Of a stretch of 6,392 bases of DNA, positions 1-5,464 are shown piece after piece. The notes below the pieces were generated by a model. It had not been told where the DNA came from. It searched no databases and saw nothing but the letters and a program-made list of their open reading frames with translations. Position 1 is the stretch's first letter, and each line of letters opens with the position of its first letter. A program made the translations under genes and the position numbers. The stretch is from Candidatus Falkowbacteria bacterium RIFOXYC2_FULL_47_12 (lineage in GTDB: Bacteria > Patescibacteriota > Patescibacteriia > Patescibacteriales > XYC2-FULL-47-12), in the NCBI GenBank assembly GCA_001778285.1, contig MFGL01000021.1, positions 9,104 to 15,495 on the forward strand, given 5' to 3'.

Positions 1-105
1 CACGGTTAAGCCGACGTCTTTATTTTTGCCGTCGTGGGCAAACCGCAAAACTGTTTTTTTGGCAAACGACTTGAAGCCCTGTAATTCTATTTTTTCTAAA
101 TACAT
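1..105 (-). CDS. smc: Chromosome segregation ATPase SMC, N-terminal fragment (35 codons, continues off the left edge)
   Basis: The minus strand starts with ATG at 105-103 and reads MYLEKIELQGFKSFAKKTVL, followed by RF, a short polar insert (HDGKNKD) and GLTV at the window edge. This is the first beta-strand of the SMC ATPase head, which in the family leads straight into the Walker A loop (IVGPNGSGKSN), expected just outside the window. SMC proteins are long coiled-coil ATPases that form the condensin core with ScpA and ScpB and help compact and segregate the chromosome. The start lies one base beyond the stop of the 797-residue secreted protein, so the two are probably co-transcribed and perhaps translationally coupled; I see no clear Shine-Dalgarno of its own. 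The insert before GLTV is slightly longer than in typical SMCs. Identification rests on the signature N-terminus only. Confidence 0.88.
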   Translation of the reverse strand, partial: MYLEKIELQGFKSFAKKTVLRFAHDGKNKDVGLTV

Positions 106-106
106 A

Positions 107-2500
107 TCACAACCGTTCAAAATCTTCATTAGAAATGCCTAAGCCCAGCGTGCGCATAACGCTAAAAGCATCCGCCGGCCGGCCCAAGAAGTAGCGCTTG
201 CCATTAGTCGGATTCACATACCAGGCCTCGCCGTGTTCCTGCACTTGCAATAAAATTTTGCCTTTCTGCTGGGCAACAAAGTTCATATTGATGGGAAGTG
301 TGCCGGCGGTCAGGGGGCTGTAGTTATTTTCAATCTCCATTTTGTCGCTGTAGTCGTCCCCGTCGGTATCAGAATTATTTTCATCCGTACCCAACGCATC
401 TTCCAGCGCGTCCGGCAGACCGTCGCCGTCCGTATCCGGACCGCTCAGCGCCGTGAAGCCAACCGGGATTTTGACCAAATCCGCGCTCGTGATGCCCACG
501 CCTTGGCTGCGCATAACGGCGAATGCGTCATCGGGCCGGCCCAGATACGAAACCATTGATGTTACCGGATTCACATAGTAGGCTTTGCCCTTGTCGGCGA
601 CCTTAAGTAAAATTTTTCCGCGAAGCTCGTTATAGATCGTCTGATTGCTCATGGAAACACTCTGCTGGTTTTGACTTTGGCTTGCCGCTGTCGGTTCGCC
701 AGCCGGCGTTTTCGGCATTTCAGCGATTGCCGGTGCAGTCGTCGTTGCCGGCGCGGTGTTGGTTTTGTTTGACGCGGCGTAAGCAATGACAAACTGCTTG
801 GGCTGGCTGGTCGCTTGCGCAGCGCTCATACTCTGGGCGAGTACGTAGTAGCTGTACGTTCCATTCACAGTCGGCGCAATGCTCGCACTCTGAATCAAGG
901 CGGCTCCCGAGTTACTCGGGATGACCGGTGCCTCGGCAAAGGCGGCCGAACTTTCAGTTTTGTAAAAAATTTTGGCCGTGCCGCGCAGGTTCGTCGTCCA
1001 GAAAATCGTCACTTTCTTGCTGACCGGATCAACGACTGCCACGGGCGAAGTGGTAAAAGAGATGTTGTCGTCGCCGGGGACGGTGAAATCAATGAAGGAT
1101 TCCTTTACGATGCTATTTTTGGCAGCGACGATGCGATAGGAATAAAAATTTCCCGATAGTAAATTTTTGAGCGTAGCCGTATGCTTTGTGCCCGAGCCGG
1201 TCGTTGCCAAGGCCGTATCCGAACCGACGCCGCTCGTGATTTTGCCAGTACTTATTTTGTCCGTATCCCACAAAATAGCCACCGAACTTGAGCTGATGGC
1301 TTCAACGCGCTTGTTGCTAATGGCAAAGTCGTCGCGCGCGGCTTCGCTGATAAAAATCGTCACTGTTTTGGACAGCGTATTGTTGCCGGTATCCGTTTCG
1401 CTCAAACGTCCTTTGTCGTTGACGGTGAACGTCAAGATGTTTTCGCCGGTTTTGCCAAACCCGCCGATGTACGTGTACGTAAGCGTTTCGTCCGGGTCCA
1501 GCGGGTTGGTAAGGCTGGGCAAGATGCCGGTTGTTGTGCTGCTAATGCTAAACCCGCCAAAATCAGTCGTAACGTCGTAACTTGTCAGACCGTAATCAGA
1601 TATCAAACTGGACGTGCCTTTATTTTTCACCTTCATGGTTATGGTAACGCTGTCGGTAACAATTGGCTCATCAACGTTGAGCGTAATACTCTCTACCTGC
1701 AAATCAGGGGCTTCTTTTCCCAAAACGGTTATGCTCTTGGTCAACGAATTGTTCGTTTCATTGGATTCAAAAACTTTGTCGCCGGCATCAGCCGTAAAGA
1801 CAAGCGCTGCCTGGCCGGCTTTGGTGAAGCGCCCCTCAAATACATATATCACATAGCCGCCGGGCGCTACCGTACTGCTCAAATTAACGGTTGGCTGCGT
1901 TGACTTGGTTAAAAAGAAATTTTCAAACGTATACGTGTAGTTGATCACTCCGTCAGAGGAATTCAGCGTGCGCGTACCGTTGTTGAGAACTTTAACCGTA
2001 ACAACAACAGCCTGGTCAACGGCTGGACTCGCCGGCAAAACGGCAATGCTCGCCGCCTGCAAATCTTCCTCGCTCGTTAAAACCTCCACGGTTCGCTTGA
2101 CTATATTGTTTGCCTCCGCGCTCTCGGCAATGGTCTGGTTTGGGTCAAAATTGAACGTTAATTCGGTTGAACCGGCTTTGGAAAAACTGCCCTCAATAGT
2201 ATAGATGACGCTGGCATTTGGCGCCAGGATATCGCCGGACAACTGCGGATACACGATGCCGGAAACGGTAAAATTGGGAAACGTGTAGCTGATTTTTTGC
2301 AAATCAACGTTCGCGCTGAAATCAGTCGTGCCGCTGTTTTTTACGGTGACGGTGACAACAACTTTTTTATCAACGGCCGGCTTAGCTGGCGAAAAAGTCA
2401 TGTCTATGACATTGAGGTCGGCCGCGGCGCGCGCGACCAACGGCGTGAACCAGAGGATGGCAGCCAGGCAAACAAAAAAAAGAAAAAAAAATTTTTTCAT
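107..2500 (-). CDS. Secreted multidomain protein: three CARDB domains, two FN3-like domains, calcium-binding repeats and paired C-terminal modules
   Basis: A 797-residue exported protein. Residues 1-26 form a signal peptide (KK, a hydrophobic Phe/Leu-rich core, then VARAAA as a likely signal peptidase I site). Three CARDB-type Ig-like domains follow at about 28-140, 146-259 and 265-383, each with the 'V.VTV.V.N.GT' strand and a closing 'N.....TV' strand. Two FN3-like domains lie at about 391-474 and 484-574, with Trp411 and Trp501 in the 'ILW/IFW' strands. A Thr/Ala/Pro/Gln/Ser linker (575-625) leads to a 51-residue module (628-678), a thrombospondin-3-like calcium segment (DTDGDGLPD at 689-697, DTDGDDYSD at 711-719), and a second copy of the module (747-797) ending at the C-terminus. 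No LPXTG, C-terminal membrane helix or lipobox is present, so it is secreted or held non-covalently at the cell surface. An adhesion or structural role is inference. No catalytic residues are seen. It is the first gene of a unit with smc. The start is fixed by the signal peptide. Confidence 0.85.
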   Translation of the reverse strand: MKKFFFLFFVCLAAILWFTPLVARAAADLNVIDMTFSPAKPAVDKKVVVTVTVKNSGTTDFSANVDLQKISYTFPNFTVSGIVYPQLSGDILAPNASVIYTIEGSFSKAGSTELTFNFDPNQTIAESAEANNIVKRTVEVLTSEEDLQAASIAVLPASPAVDQAVVVTVKVLNNGTRTLNSSDGVINYTYTFENFFLTKSTQPTVNLSSTVAPGGYVIYVFEGRFTKAGQAALVFTADAGDKVFESNETNNSLTKSITVLGKEAPDLQVESITLNVDEPIVTDSVTITMKVKNKGTSSLISDYGLTSYDVTTDFGGFSISSTTTGILPSLTNPLDPDETLTYTYIGGFGKTGENILTFTVNDKGRLSETDTGNNTLSKTVTIFISEAARDDFAISNKRVEAISSSSVAILWDTDKISTGKITSGVGSDTALATTGSGTKHTATLKNLLSGNFYSYRIVAAKNSIVKESFIDFTVPGDDNISFTTSPVAVVDPVSKKVTIFWTTNLRGTAKIFYKTESSAAFAEAPVIPSNSGAALIQSASIAPTVNGTYSYYVLAQSMSAAQATSQPKQFVIAYAASNKTNTAPATTTAPAIAEMPKTPAGEPTAASQSQNQQSVSMSNQTIYNELRGKILLKVADKGKAYYVNPVTSMVSYLGRPDDAFAVMRSQGVGITSADLVKIPVGFTALSGPDTDGDGLPDALEDALGTDENNSDTDGDDYSDKMEIENNYSPLTAGTLPINMNFVAQQKGKILLQVQEHGEAWYVNPTNGKRYFLGRPADAFSVMRTLGLGISNEDFERL
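110..262 (-). repeat. C-terminal module copy 2 of the secreted protein (residues 747-797)
   Basis: The second copy of the 51-residue module, with the same invariant core as copy 1 (GKILL.V, YVNP, LGRP.DAF.VMR, G.GI). It ends on the last residue of the protein, so the module itself is the C-terminus. It is separated from copy 1 by the calcium-binding DxDGDGxxD segment encoded at about 335-436. Confidence 0.75.
473..619 (-). repeat. C-terminal module copy 1 of the secreted protein (residues about 628-677)
   Basis: This encodes GKILLKVADKGKAYYVNP followed by YLGRPDDAFAVMR and GVGIT. It aligns without gaps to the second copy at 110-262 with 26 of 51 identical residues by hand count. The invariant core is GKILL.V...G.A.YVNP, LGRP.DAF.VMR and G.GI. 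I recognise this pattern from secreted proteins of CPR bacteria but know no established function or name for it. Confidence 0.75.
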
Positions 2501-2502
2501 AG

Positions 2503-2508
2503 CTCCTT
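2503..2508 (-). promoter_or_regulatory. Ribosome binding site of the secreted protein, unusually close to the start
   Basis: On the minus strand AAGGAG is followed by only two bases (CT) before ATG at 2500. Usual spacing is about 5-9 bases, so this strong Shine-Dalgarno is suboptimally placed. No other in-frame start can retain the signal peptide, so the start is kept. Confidence 0.6.
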
Positions 2509-2531
2509 GGGAAGTAAGTTAAGGTGATTGT

Positions 2532-2558
2532 ATTATAGCACATTCTCACCAAATCCAA
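2532..2558 (-). promoter_or_regulatory. Promoter of the secreted protein-smc unit, with extended -10
   Basis: The minus strand carries a perfect TATAAT (2537-2532) preceded by TGC, making an extended -10 (TGnTATAAT). A TTGGAT hexamer at 2558-2553 could serve as -35, although its spacer is only 15 bases. The predicted transcription start lies around 2525, leaving a 5' leader of about 25 bases that contains the AAGGAG. The -35 region overlaps an inverted repeat at 2555-2574, so this promoter may be regulated. Confidence 0.55.
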
Positions 2559-2574
2559 GAAAATAAATTCTTGG
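2555..2574. repeat. Inverted repeat CCAAGAA-N6-TTCTTGG over the -35 region (candidate operator)
   Basis: A perfect 7-bp inverted repeat, CCAAGAA (2555-2561) and TTCTTGG (2568-2574), is separated by six A/T bases. It overlaps the -35 side of the extended -10 promoter for the secreted protein. Its position and symmetry fit a repressor or activator site. No regulator is identified, and there is no U-tract to make it a terminator. Confidence 0.35.
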
Positions 2575-2678
2575 TAAAGCTCGGAGAGTTCGCCGCGTAC
2601 CATCCTATAGAGGACTTTTCTCGACACAAGCGAATATCAGGGCTTTCTTTTTTTAAGCAATATCAATTTTATATATAC

Positions 2679-2716
2679 AAAAAATGCCCCGCCGATATAG
2701 GCGGGGTATTTTTTTG
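2679..2716 (-). terminator. Intrinsic terminator downstream of the TrmB-like gene (A/T tracts on both sides)
   Basis: A 10-bp stem pairs 2684-2693 (ATGCCCCGCC) with 2700-2709 (GGCGGGGTAT), with loop GATATA and one G-U pair. On the minus strand it is followed by TTTTTT, and on the plus strand by a run of seven or more T. It lies 25-60 bases past the stop of the TrmB-like gene at 2741 and insulates it from the secreted-protein promoter. Confidence 0.85.
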
Positions 2717-2740
2717 GAGGAGGTTTTGTATGGGACAGCT

Positions 2741-3505
2741 CTATTTGTTATTAGGCAAAGAATCCCAAAGCAAATTAAAAATAATTTTTTGCAAATCCGC
2801 CAATTCCTTTGATTCAATAATCACCGCCATCTTTTCCTCCCAGGAAGCAATTAGCATTTTATTGTCATATATATTCACCTCCGGTGAAAAAGTCATGTCT
2901 TGGGACGGTAAAAATTTTGTCCGCCTCATTTCCTCCTGATTATATTTTGAGCGCTCAATAGATAATGTATTTTGCGGGAGGATTGCGCGAATAAAAACTT
3001 TATTTTTCGCTCTTCTTGCATAATACTCCGGAAAAAAATTAGGCAAACCCTTATGCATCGTCTCTACATTGGCGTATGCCAAAATTATTTCTTTTGAATC
3101 AAGAGTATCTTCGTAGGCTTCGCGCATTCCTTTTTCTCCTTCAAAAAACTGAACCTTGGGCTTAGCGTTCTTGAGGTTTTGCAATGAAATAATTTGCGGC
3201 AATAATTGTTGCGTTTTTTCCTTTTGCTTTTCTATTCTTTTTGCATATTCTTCTTTTTCCCTATCCAAATAAGTCAACAAATGTTTTGGTTCAAAAGTGT
3301 TAAAAAAAGTTTTGCCGCCTTTTTTATACTTACTTACCAGCCCTTTTTGCATTAAATTTTCCAAAATATCATAAACTGTGGTGCGGTTGATGTTTGTTTT
3401 TCTGGAAATATCGCCGGCTGTGGCTGTGCCTGATTTTAATAAAATAATATAAATCTCACTTTCTTTATCAGAAAAACCTAAGTTTTGAAATAAATCATTT
3501 AACAT
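2741..3505 (-). CDS. TrmB-family winged-helix transcriptional regulator
   Basis: A 254-residue protein with the classic TrmB layout. The N-terminal winged helix is at about 1-72: LGFSDKESEIYIILLKSGTA, then GDISRKTNINRTTVYDILENL as the helix-turn-helix, and LVSKYKKGGKTFFNT as the wing. A charged coiled coil (about 75-112) that would mediate dimerisation follows, then a C-terminal domain (about 115-250) beginning KPKVQFFEGEKGMREAYEDTL as in PF01978-type regulators. TrmB-family members bind DNA as dimers and often sense sugars or other small metabolites; the ligand here cannot be read from sequence. The gene is divergent from the 143-codon hypothetical gene across an AT-rich intergenic region holding inverted repeats, which suggests autoregulation. 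No Shine-Dalgarno precedes ATG at 3505. Its AT-rich composition contrasts with pnp and the secreted-protein gene. Confidence 0.85.
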   Translation of the reverse strand: MLNDLFQNLGFSDKESEIYIILLKSGTATAGDISRKTNINRTTVYDILENLMQKGLVSKYKKGGKTFFNTFEPKHLLTYLDREKEEYAKRIEKQKEKTQQLLPQIISLQNLKNAKPKVQFFEGEKGMREAYEDTLDSKEIILAYANVETMHKGLPNFFPEYYARRAKNKVFIRAILPQNTLSIERSKYNQEEMRRTKFLPSQDMTFSPEVNIYDNKMLIASWEEKMAVIIESKELADLQKIIFNLLWDSLPNNK

Positions 3506-3511
3506 ATTATG

Positions 3512-3551
3512 AATTGTTGTGGAAAATACTTCAACAATTTATTGTTTTATA
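3512..3551 (-). promoter_or_regulatory. Candidate promoter element and operator of the TrmB-like gene
   Basis: AATTGTTG (3512-3519) and CAACAATT (3532-3539) form a perfect 8-bp inverted repeat with 12 bases between the arms, so the half-sites start 20 bp apart. The right arm also belongs to AACAATTTATTGTT (3533-3546), a perfect 14-bp palindrome, giving three ATTGTT half-sites in all. A possible minus-strand -10, TATAAA (3551-3546), abuts them, placing transcription initiation inside the repeat. The arrangement fits autorepression by the TrmB-like protein. The -10 is weak, with no good -35. Confidence 0.4.
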
Positions 3552-3576
3552 TTAGTTAAAATAATAGATATTTAGC

Positions 3577-3585
3577 TGATATAAT
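3577..3585 (+). promoter_or_regulatory. Extended -10 element, likely promoter of the 143-codon gene
   Basis: TGATATAAT is a perfect TGnTATAAT extended -10. The only upstream -35 candidate is a poor TTAAAA at 3556-3561 (18-base spacer), which extended -10 promoters tolerate. Transcription would begin near 3592 and leave a leader of about 100 bases before ATG at 3691. Confidence 0.4.
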
Positions 3586-3631
3586 CATATCCTATATCGA
3601 CATTTTTGTCAAATTTTTATATTCTTAACTA

Positions 3632-3648
3632 TTGATTATTTTAATCAA
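3632..3648. repeat. Palindrome TTGATTA-TTT-TAATCAA in the leader of the 143-codon gene
   Basis: A perfect 7-bp inverted repeat with a 3-base spacer, 43 bases before the start codon at 3691. It is AT-rich and has no U-tract, so it is more like an operator than a terminator. If transcription starts near 3592 it would lie in the leader. It does not match the ATTGTT half-sites near the TrmB-like gene. Confidence 0.35.
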
Positions 3649-3675
3649 GGATCTTTTAAAAACTTTGTAGAATAA

Positions 3676-3681
3676 AAGGAG
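3676..3681 (+). promoter_or_regulatory. Ribosome binding site of the 143-codon gene
   Basis: AAGGAG lies 9 bases upstream of ATG at 3691. This well-placed Shine-Dalgarno supports the start and the reality of this otherwise unrecognised gene. The neighbouring fic and TrmB-like genes lack one. Confidence 0.7.
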
Positions 3682-3690
3682 AACAAAATC

Positions 3691-4122
3691 ATGAAATACA
3701 CTGACAGCTTTGTAAAAAAAGTAATGTCCGCATTTCCCATTTCTTCCAACTATTCTGACTTTGAACAGAATTTATCGTTAACGAAATTACGTGAGATATT
3801 AGCACATGAAACAAAAGCAGGTGGTACTAATATTCGTATACATGACTACGCGGCAAAATTGCAATGCCCTTATGATTTATATCTTGTTGGGTTATATAAA
3901 TTACTACATATAGGTAGTGATGATATCTCAACAGAAGACAATAAACTACTTGGTGATATTATATTTATCTTAAAGGGCCCCCAATCAATAGATTCATATA
4001 AGATTGTTGAGTTTTTTGAAAGGGGGAATGAACAAGATCTGCTTAAAATTGCCTTGGAGAGAAAAAATCAAAACGCTGTTCTATATCTATGGTTCGACGA
4101 ATATAGTGAGTCTTCGGGTTAG
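3691..4122 (+). CDS. Hypothetical protein of 143 residues, the only plus-strand gene
   Basis: I do not recognise this protein. It is soluble, with no signal peptide or membrane segment, and appears mostly helical. Two regions are notable: a segment around 46-72 (TNIRIHDYAAKLQCPYDLYL and the hydrophobic stretch after it) and a C-terminal charged helix around 104-135 (IVEFFERGNEQDLLKIALER). It has one Cys (59) and no evident catalytic motif. A good Shine-Dalgarno (AAGGAG, 9-base spacing), an upstream extended -10 and a strong terminator about 100 bases after the stop argue that it is a real monocistronic gene. GC is about 33-35% in the line sampled, well below pnp, suggesting acquired DNA. It is divergent from the TrmB-like regulator, which may control it, and convergent with fic. 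A toxin-antitoxin role with fic is not supported, because it lacks the (S/T)xxxE(G/N) inhibitory motif of Fic antitoxins. Confidence 0.7.
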   Translation: MKYTDSFVKKVMSAFPISSNYSDFEQNLSLTKLREILAHETKAGGTNIRIHDYAAKLQCPYDLYLVGLYKLLHIGSDDISTEDNKLLGDIIFILKGPQSIDSYKIVEFFERGNEQDLLKIALERKNQNAVLYLWFDEYSESSG

Positions 4123-4222
4123 AATTACAAGCTTGACCCTTCTTAATTTACAAAACAATAATCATAGCCATGGGTGATAAATTGACATATCTACTTTTTA
4201 ACACCAACGAACATGTGCTATG

Positions 4223-4258
4223 CGCACGAAGAAGATTTCTTCGTGCGTTTTTCTTTTT
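4223..4258 (+). terminator. Intrinsic terminator of the 143-codon gene
   Basis: A perfect 11-bp stem pairs 4223-4233 (CGCACGAAGAA) with 4237-4247 (TTCTTCGTGCG), with loop GAT, followed by TTTTTCTTTTT. The T-tract is on the plus strand only, so it ends transcripts of the 143-codon gene before they enter fic antisense. In the minus direction it is a hairpin without a U-tract. The rest of the gap between 4123 and 4286 holds nothing else I can support. Confidence 0.85.
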
Positions 4259-4286
4259 GGGTCAAAGGCCATTCGTTAAGCTGAAA

Positions 4287-5219
4287 TTATCTTTTATCCG
4301 TCCGCTCCAAAATCTTAAATCCATCCCTGACGGCTTCACAAAGAAAATCCTCCAACTGGCTCTGATCTTCTTTTGTTTGAGCTTTATAGAGATAAGTGTA
4401 GTAAAGCTGTTTTTGTTCCTGATGGATTATTGCGGGGGCGAAATTAGCGCTAAGCAACATCGCATTCATAAGCAAGCGCCCGACGCGTCCGTTGCCATCA
4501 GAAAAAGGATGGATTTGTTCAAACTTACTATGAATACTGGCAGACAAAGCAATAATATCTTTTGTTTTTGTGGTAATATTACCCATAACTTCTGGCATCA
4601 ATTTTGGAACGCTCAAATAATTTGCAGTTGGCAAGTTAACGCCAGTTATCCGAACCGCGTGGCTGCGGTACGCGCCGGCATCAGGACGAACTCCGTTCAT
4701 AAGAATGCCGTGGAGTTTTAATACCAAACCCTCATCAATTTTTGCTTTTTTAGCAACATGACTAAACAAATAATTCAAAGCTGTCTGATGATTTTTCGCC
4801 TCCAATTGCTCGGTTAAACTTCTACCGGGCAGAGCCGCATTATCAAAAAGAATCGCCGCCGTGTCCGGTTCGGTAAGAGTACTGCCCTCAATACGATTGC
4901 TGTGGTAAGTAAGTTTTAAAATAAATTGATCGCGGATATCAGGATTAGCCAACATCTCATTTACAACACTTTTGTGTTCCTCTGATTTTTTCCGCAATGC
5001 CTGCTTTTTGGCCGTAAGCTGATCAGAAGGAATTATCTTTTGCCCGGTCACTTCTAAAAAAAGGTTATCAATAGCGGCTTGCATCTTGGGACGCGGGGTA
5101 GATTTGCCTGTCCACCAGCTGTTGAAAGCGGCAAAAGACACGCCAAATTTTTCAGCCAGCTTGGTCTGGGTTAAACCCAGCATCTTTTGAATGATTTCTA
5201 ATTTTTGTCTTATAGTCAT
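4287..5219 (-). CDS. Fic family protein (probable AMP-transferase) with N-terminal helix-turn-helix domain
   Basis: A 310-residue protein. Residues 1-58 form an XRE-like helix-turn-helix (LTQTKLAEKFGVSFAAFNSW at 16-35). The Fic domain carries the complete catalytic motif HPFSDGNGRVGR at 237-248, with His237 as the base, Asp241 for the metal and Arg248 for the nucleotide phosphates. A flap region lies at about 191-208. An intact inhibitory motif S107-x-x-x-E111-G112, in SNRIEG, precedes the core, placing it among Fic proteins with an N-terminal inhibitory helix (class II), where the Glu blocks productive ATP binding by contacting the second motif Arg. Such enzymes usually transfer AMP from ATP to a hydroxyl side chain of a protein; the target is unknown. 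The HTH fusion and two palindromes in its own promoter suggest autorepression. ATG at 5219 has no Shine-Dalgarno, with a predicted leader of about 24 bases. It is monocistronic. Confidence 0.92.
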   Translation of the reverse strand: MTIRQKLEIIQKMLGLTQTKLAEKFGVSFAAFNSWWTGKSTPRPKMQAAIDNLFLEVTGQKIIPSDQLTAKKQALRKKSEEHKSVVNEMLANPDIRDQFILKLTYHSNRIEGSTLTEPDTAAILFDNAALPGRSLTEQLEAKNHQTALNYLFSHVAKKAKIDEGLVLKLHGILMNGVRPDAGAYRSHAVRITGVNLPTANYLSVPKLMPEVMGNITTKTKDIIALSASIHSKFEQIHPFSDGNGRVGRLLMNAMLLSANFAPAIIHQEQKQLYYTYLYKAQTKEDQSQLEDFLCEAVRDGFKILERTDKR

Positions 5220-5249
5220 AAAATTTTGCTTTTATTAATAATTATCGTT

Positions 5250-5278
5250 ATAGTAACAAACTTTATAAAGTTAGTCAA
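5250..5278 (-). promoter_or_regulatory. Promoter of the fic gene (TTGACT-17-TACTAT)
   Basis: On the minus strand TTGACT (5278-5273, 5 of 6 matches to TTGACA) is separated by exactly 17 bases from TACTAT (5255-5250, 4 of 6 matches to TATAAT). Transcription would start near 5243, 24 bases before ATG at 5219. The spacer is almost entirely occupied by a perfect 14-bp palindrome, so a protein bound there would block RNA polymerase. Confidence 0.6.
5259..5272. promoter_or_regulatory. Operator candidate O1: perfect palindrome AACTTTATAAAGTT in the fic promoter spacer
   Basis: A perfect 14-bp palindrome lying between the -35 and -10 of the fic promoter. The same sequence recurs 29 bp away at 5287-5302. 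A repeated symmetric site next to a gene whose product starts with an HTH domain is the expected layout for autorepression. The binder is inferred. Confidence 0.6.
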
Positions 5279-5286
5279 AAATATAA

Positions 5287-5302
5287 AAACTTTATAAAGT
5301 TT
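5287..5302. promoter_or_regulatory. Operator candidate O2: perfect palindrome AAACTTTATAAAGTTT upstream of the fic promoter
   Basis: A perfect 16-bp palindrome containing the O1 sequence with one more matched base on each side. Its centre is 29 bp from that of O1, just under three helical turns, so two dimers could sit on nearly the same face of the DNA. It lies just upstream of the -35 hexamer. Confidence 0.6.
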
Positions 5303-5326
5303 AACTAATAGCCTTTTATCTTAATC

Positions 5327-5357
5327 AAAAATGCCCGCTTATTTGAGCGGACATTTT
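5327..5357 (-). terminator. Intrinsic terminator after the tRNA genes
   Basis: On the minus strand AAAATGTCCGCT pairs with AGCGGGCATTTT (12 bp, one G-U pair) around a six-base loop and is followed by TTTTT. It starts 6 bases past the 3' end of tRNA-His and separates tRNA transcription from the fic promoter about 25 bases further on. Confidence 0.85.
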
Positions 5358-5362
5358 GCGTG

Positions 5363-5434
5363 GGTGACCAGAGGGAGTTGAACCCTCGCTAGCGGGACCA
5401 CAACCCGCTGTTCTACCGTTAAACTATGGCCACC
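5363..5434 (-). tRNA. tRNA-His, anticodon GTG
   Basis: All four arms can be traced on the minus strand. The anticodon stem GCGGG/CCCGC encloses loop TTGTGGT with anticodon GTG. The T-arm is GAGGG-TTCAACT-CCCTC. The acceptor stem has the extra 5' G (G-1, position 5434) facing C73, the identity mark of tRNA-His recognised by histidyl-tRNA synthetase. U8, A9 and G10 are in place. CCA is not encoded (the bases after C73 read CAC), so it must be added by CCA-adding enzyme. Confidence 0.95.
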
Positions 5435-5464
5435 ATCATTTCTTTTTTTTCTTAAAACAAAATC

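Noticed and set aside
815..2527. Several plus-strand frames of 64-137 codons
   Set aside because: They are antisense to the 797-codon secreted protein, whose domains, signal peptide, promoter and ribosome binding site are clear. Their translations look non-biological.
2382..2627. Minus-strand frame of 81 codons overlapping the start of the secreted protein
   Set aside because: It spans the promoter and ribosome binding site of the secreted protein in another frame, and its C-terminal half is a frame-shifted reading of the signal peptide region.
2730..2939. Plus-strand frame of 69 codons starting at an ATG preceded by GGAGGAGG with 6-base spacing
   Set aside because: The Shine-Dalgarno is excellent, but the frame is wholly antisense to the C-terminus of the TrmB-like gene, its translation resembles no protein, and an intrinsic terminator sits immediately upstream.
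4170..4721. Plus-strand frame of 183 codons
   Set aside because: It runs through the terminator hairpin at 4223-4258 and is antisense to the Fic catalytic domain, with no Shine-Dalgarno or family resemblance.
3691..5219. The 143-residue protein and Fic as a toxin-antitoxin pair
   Set aside because: The genes are convergent with separate terminators and promoters, the small protein lacks the (S/T)xxxE(G/N) inhibitory motif, and Fic carries its own inhibitory helix.
2679..5434. Integrated element using a tRNA gene as attachment site
   Set aside because: I looked for a copy of the tRNA-His or tRNA-Arg 3' end on the far side of the AT-rich block and found none in the window; there is also no integrase.
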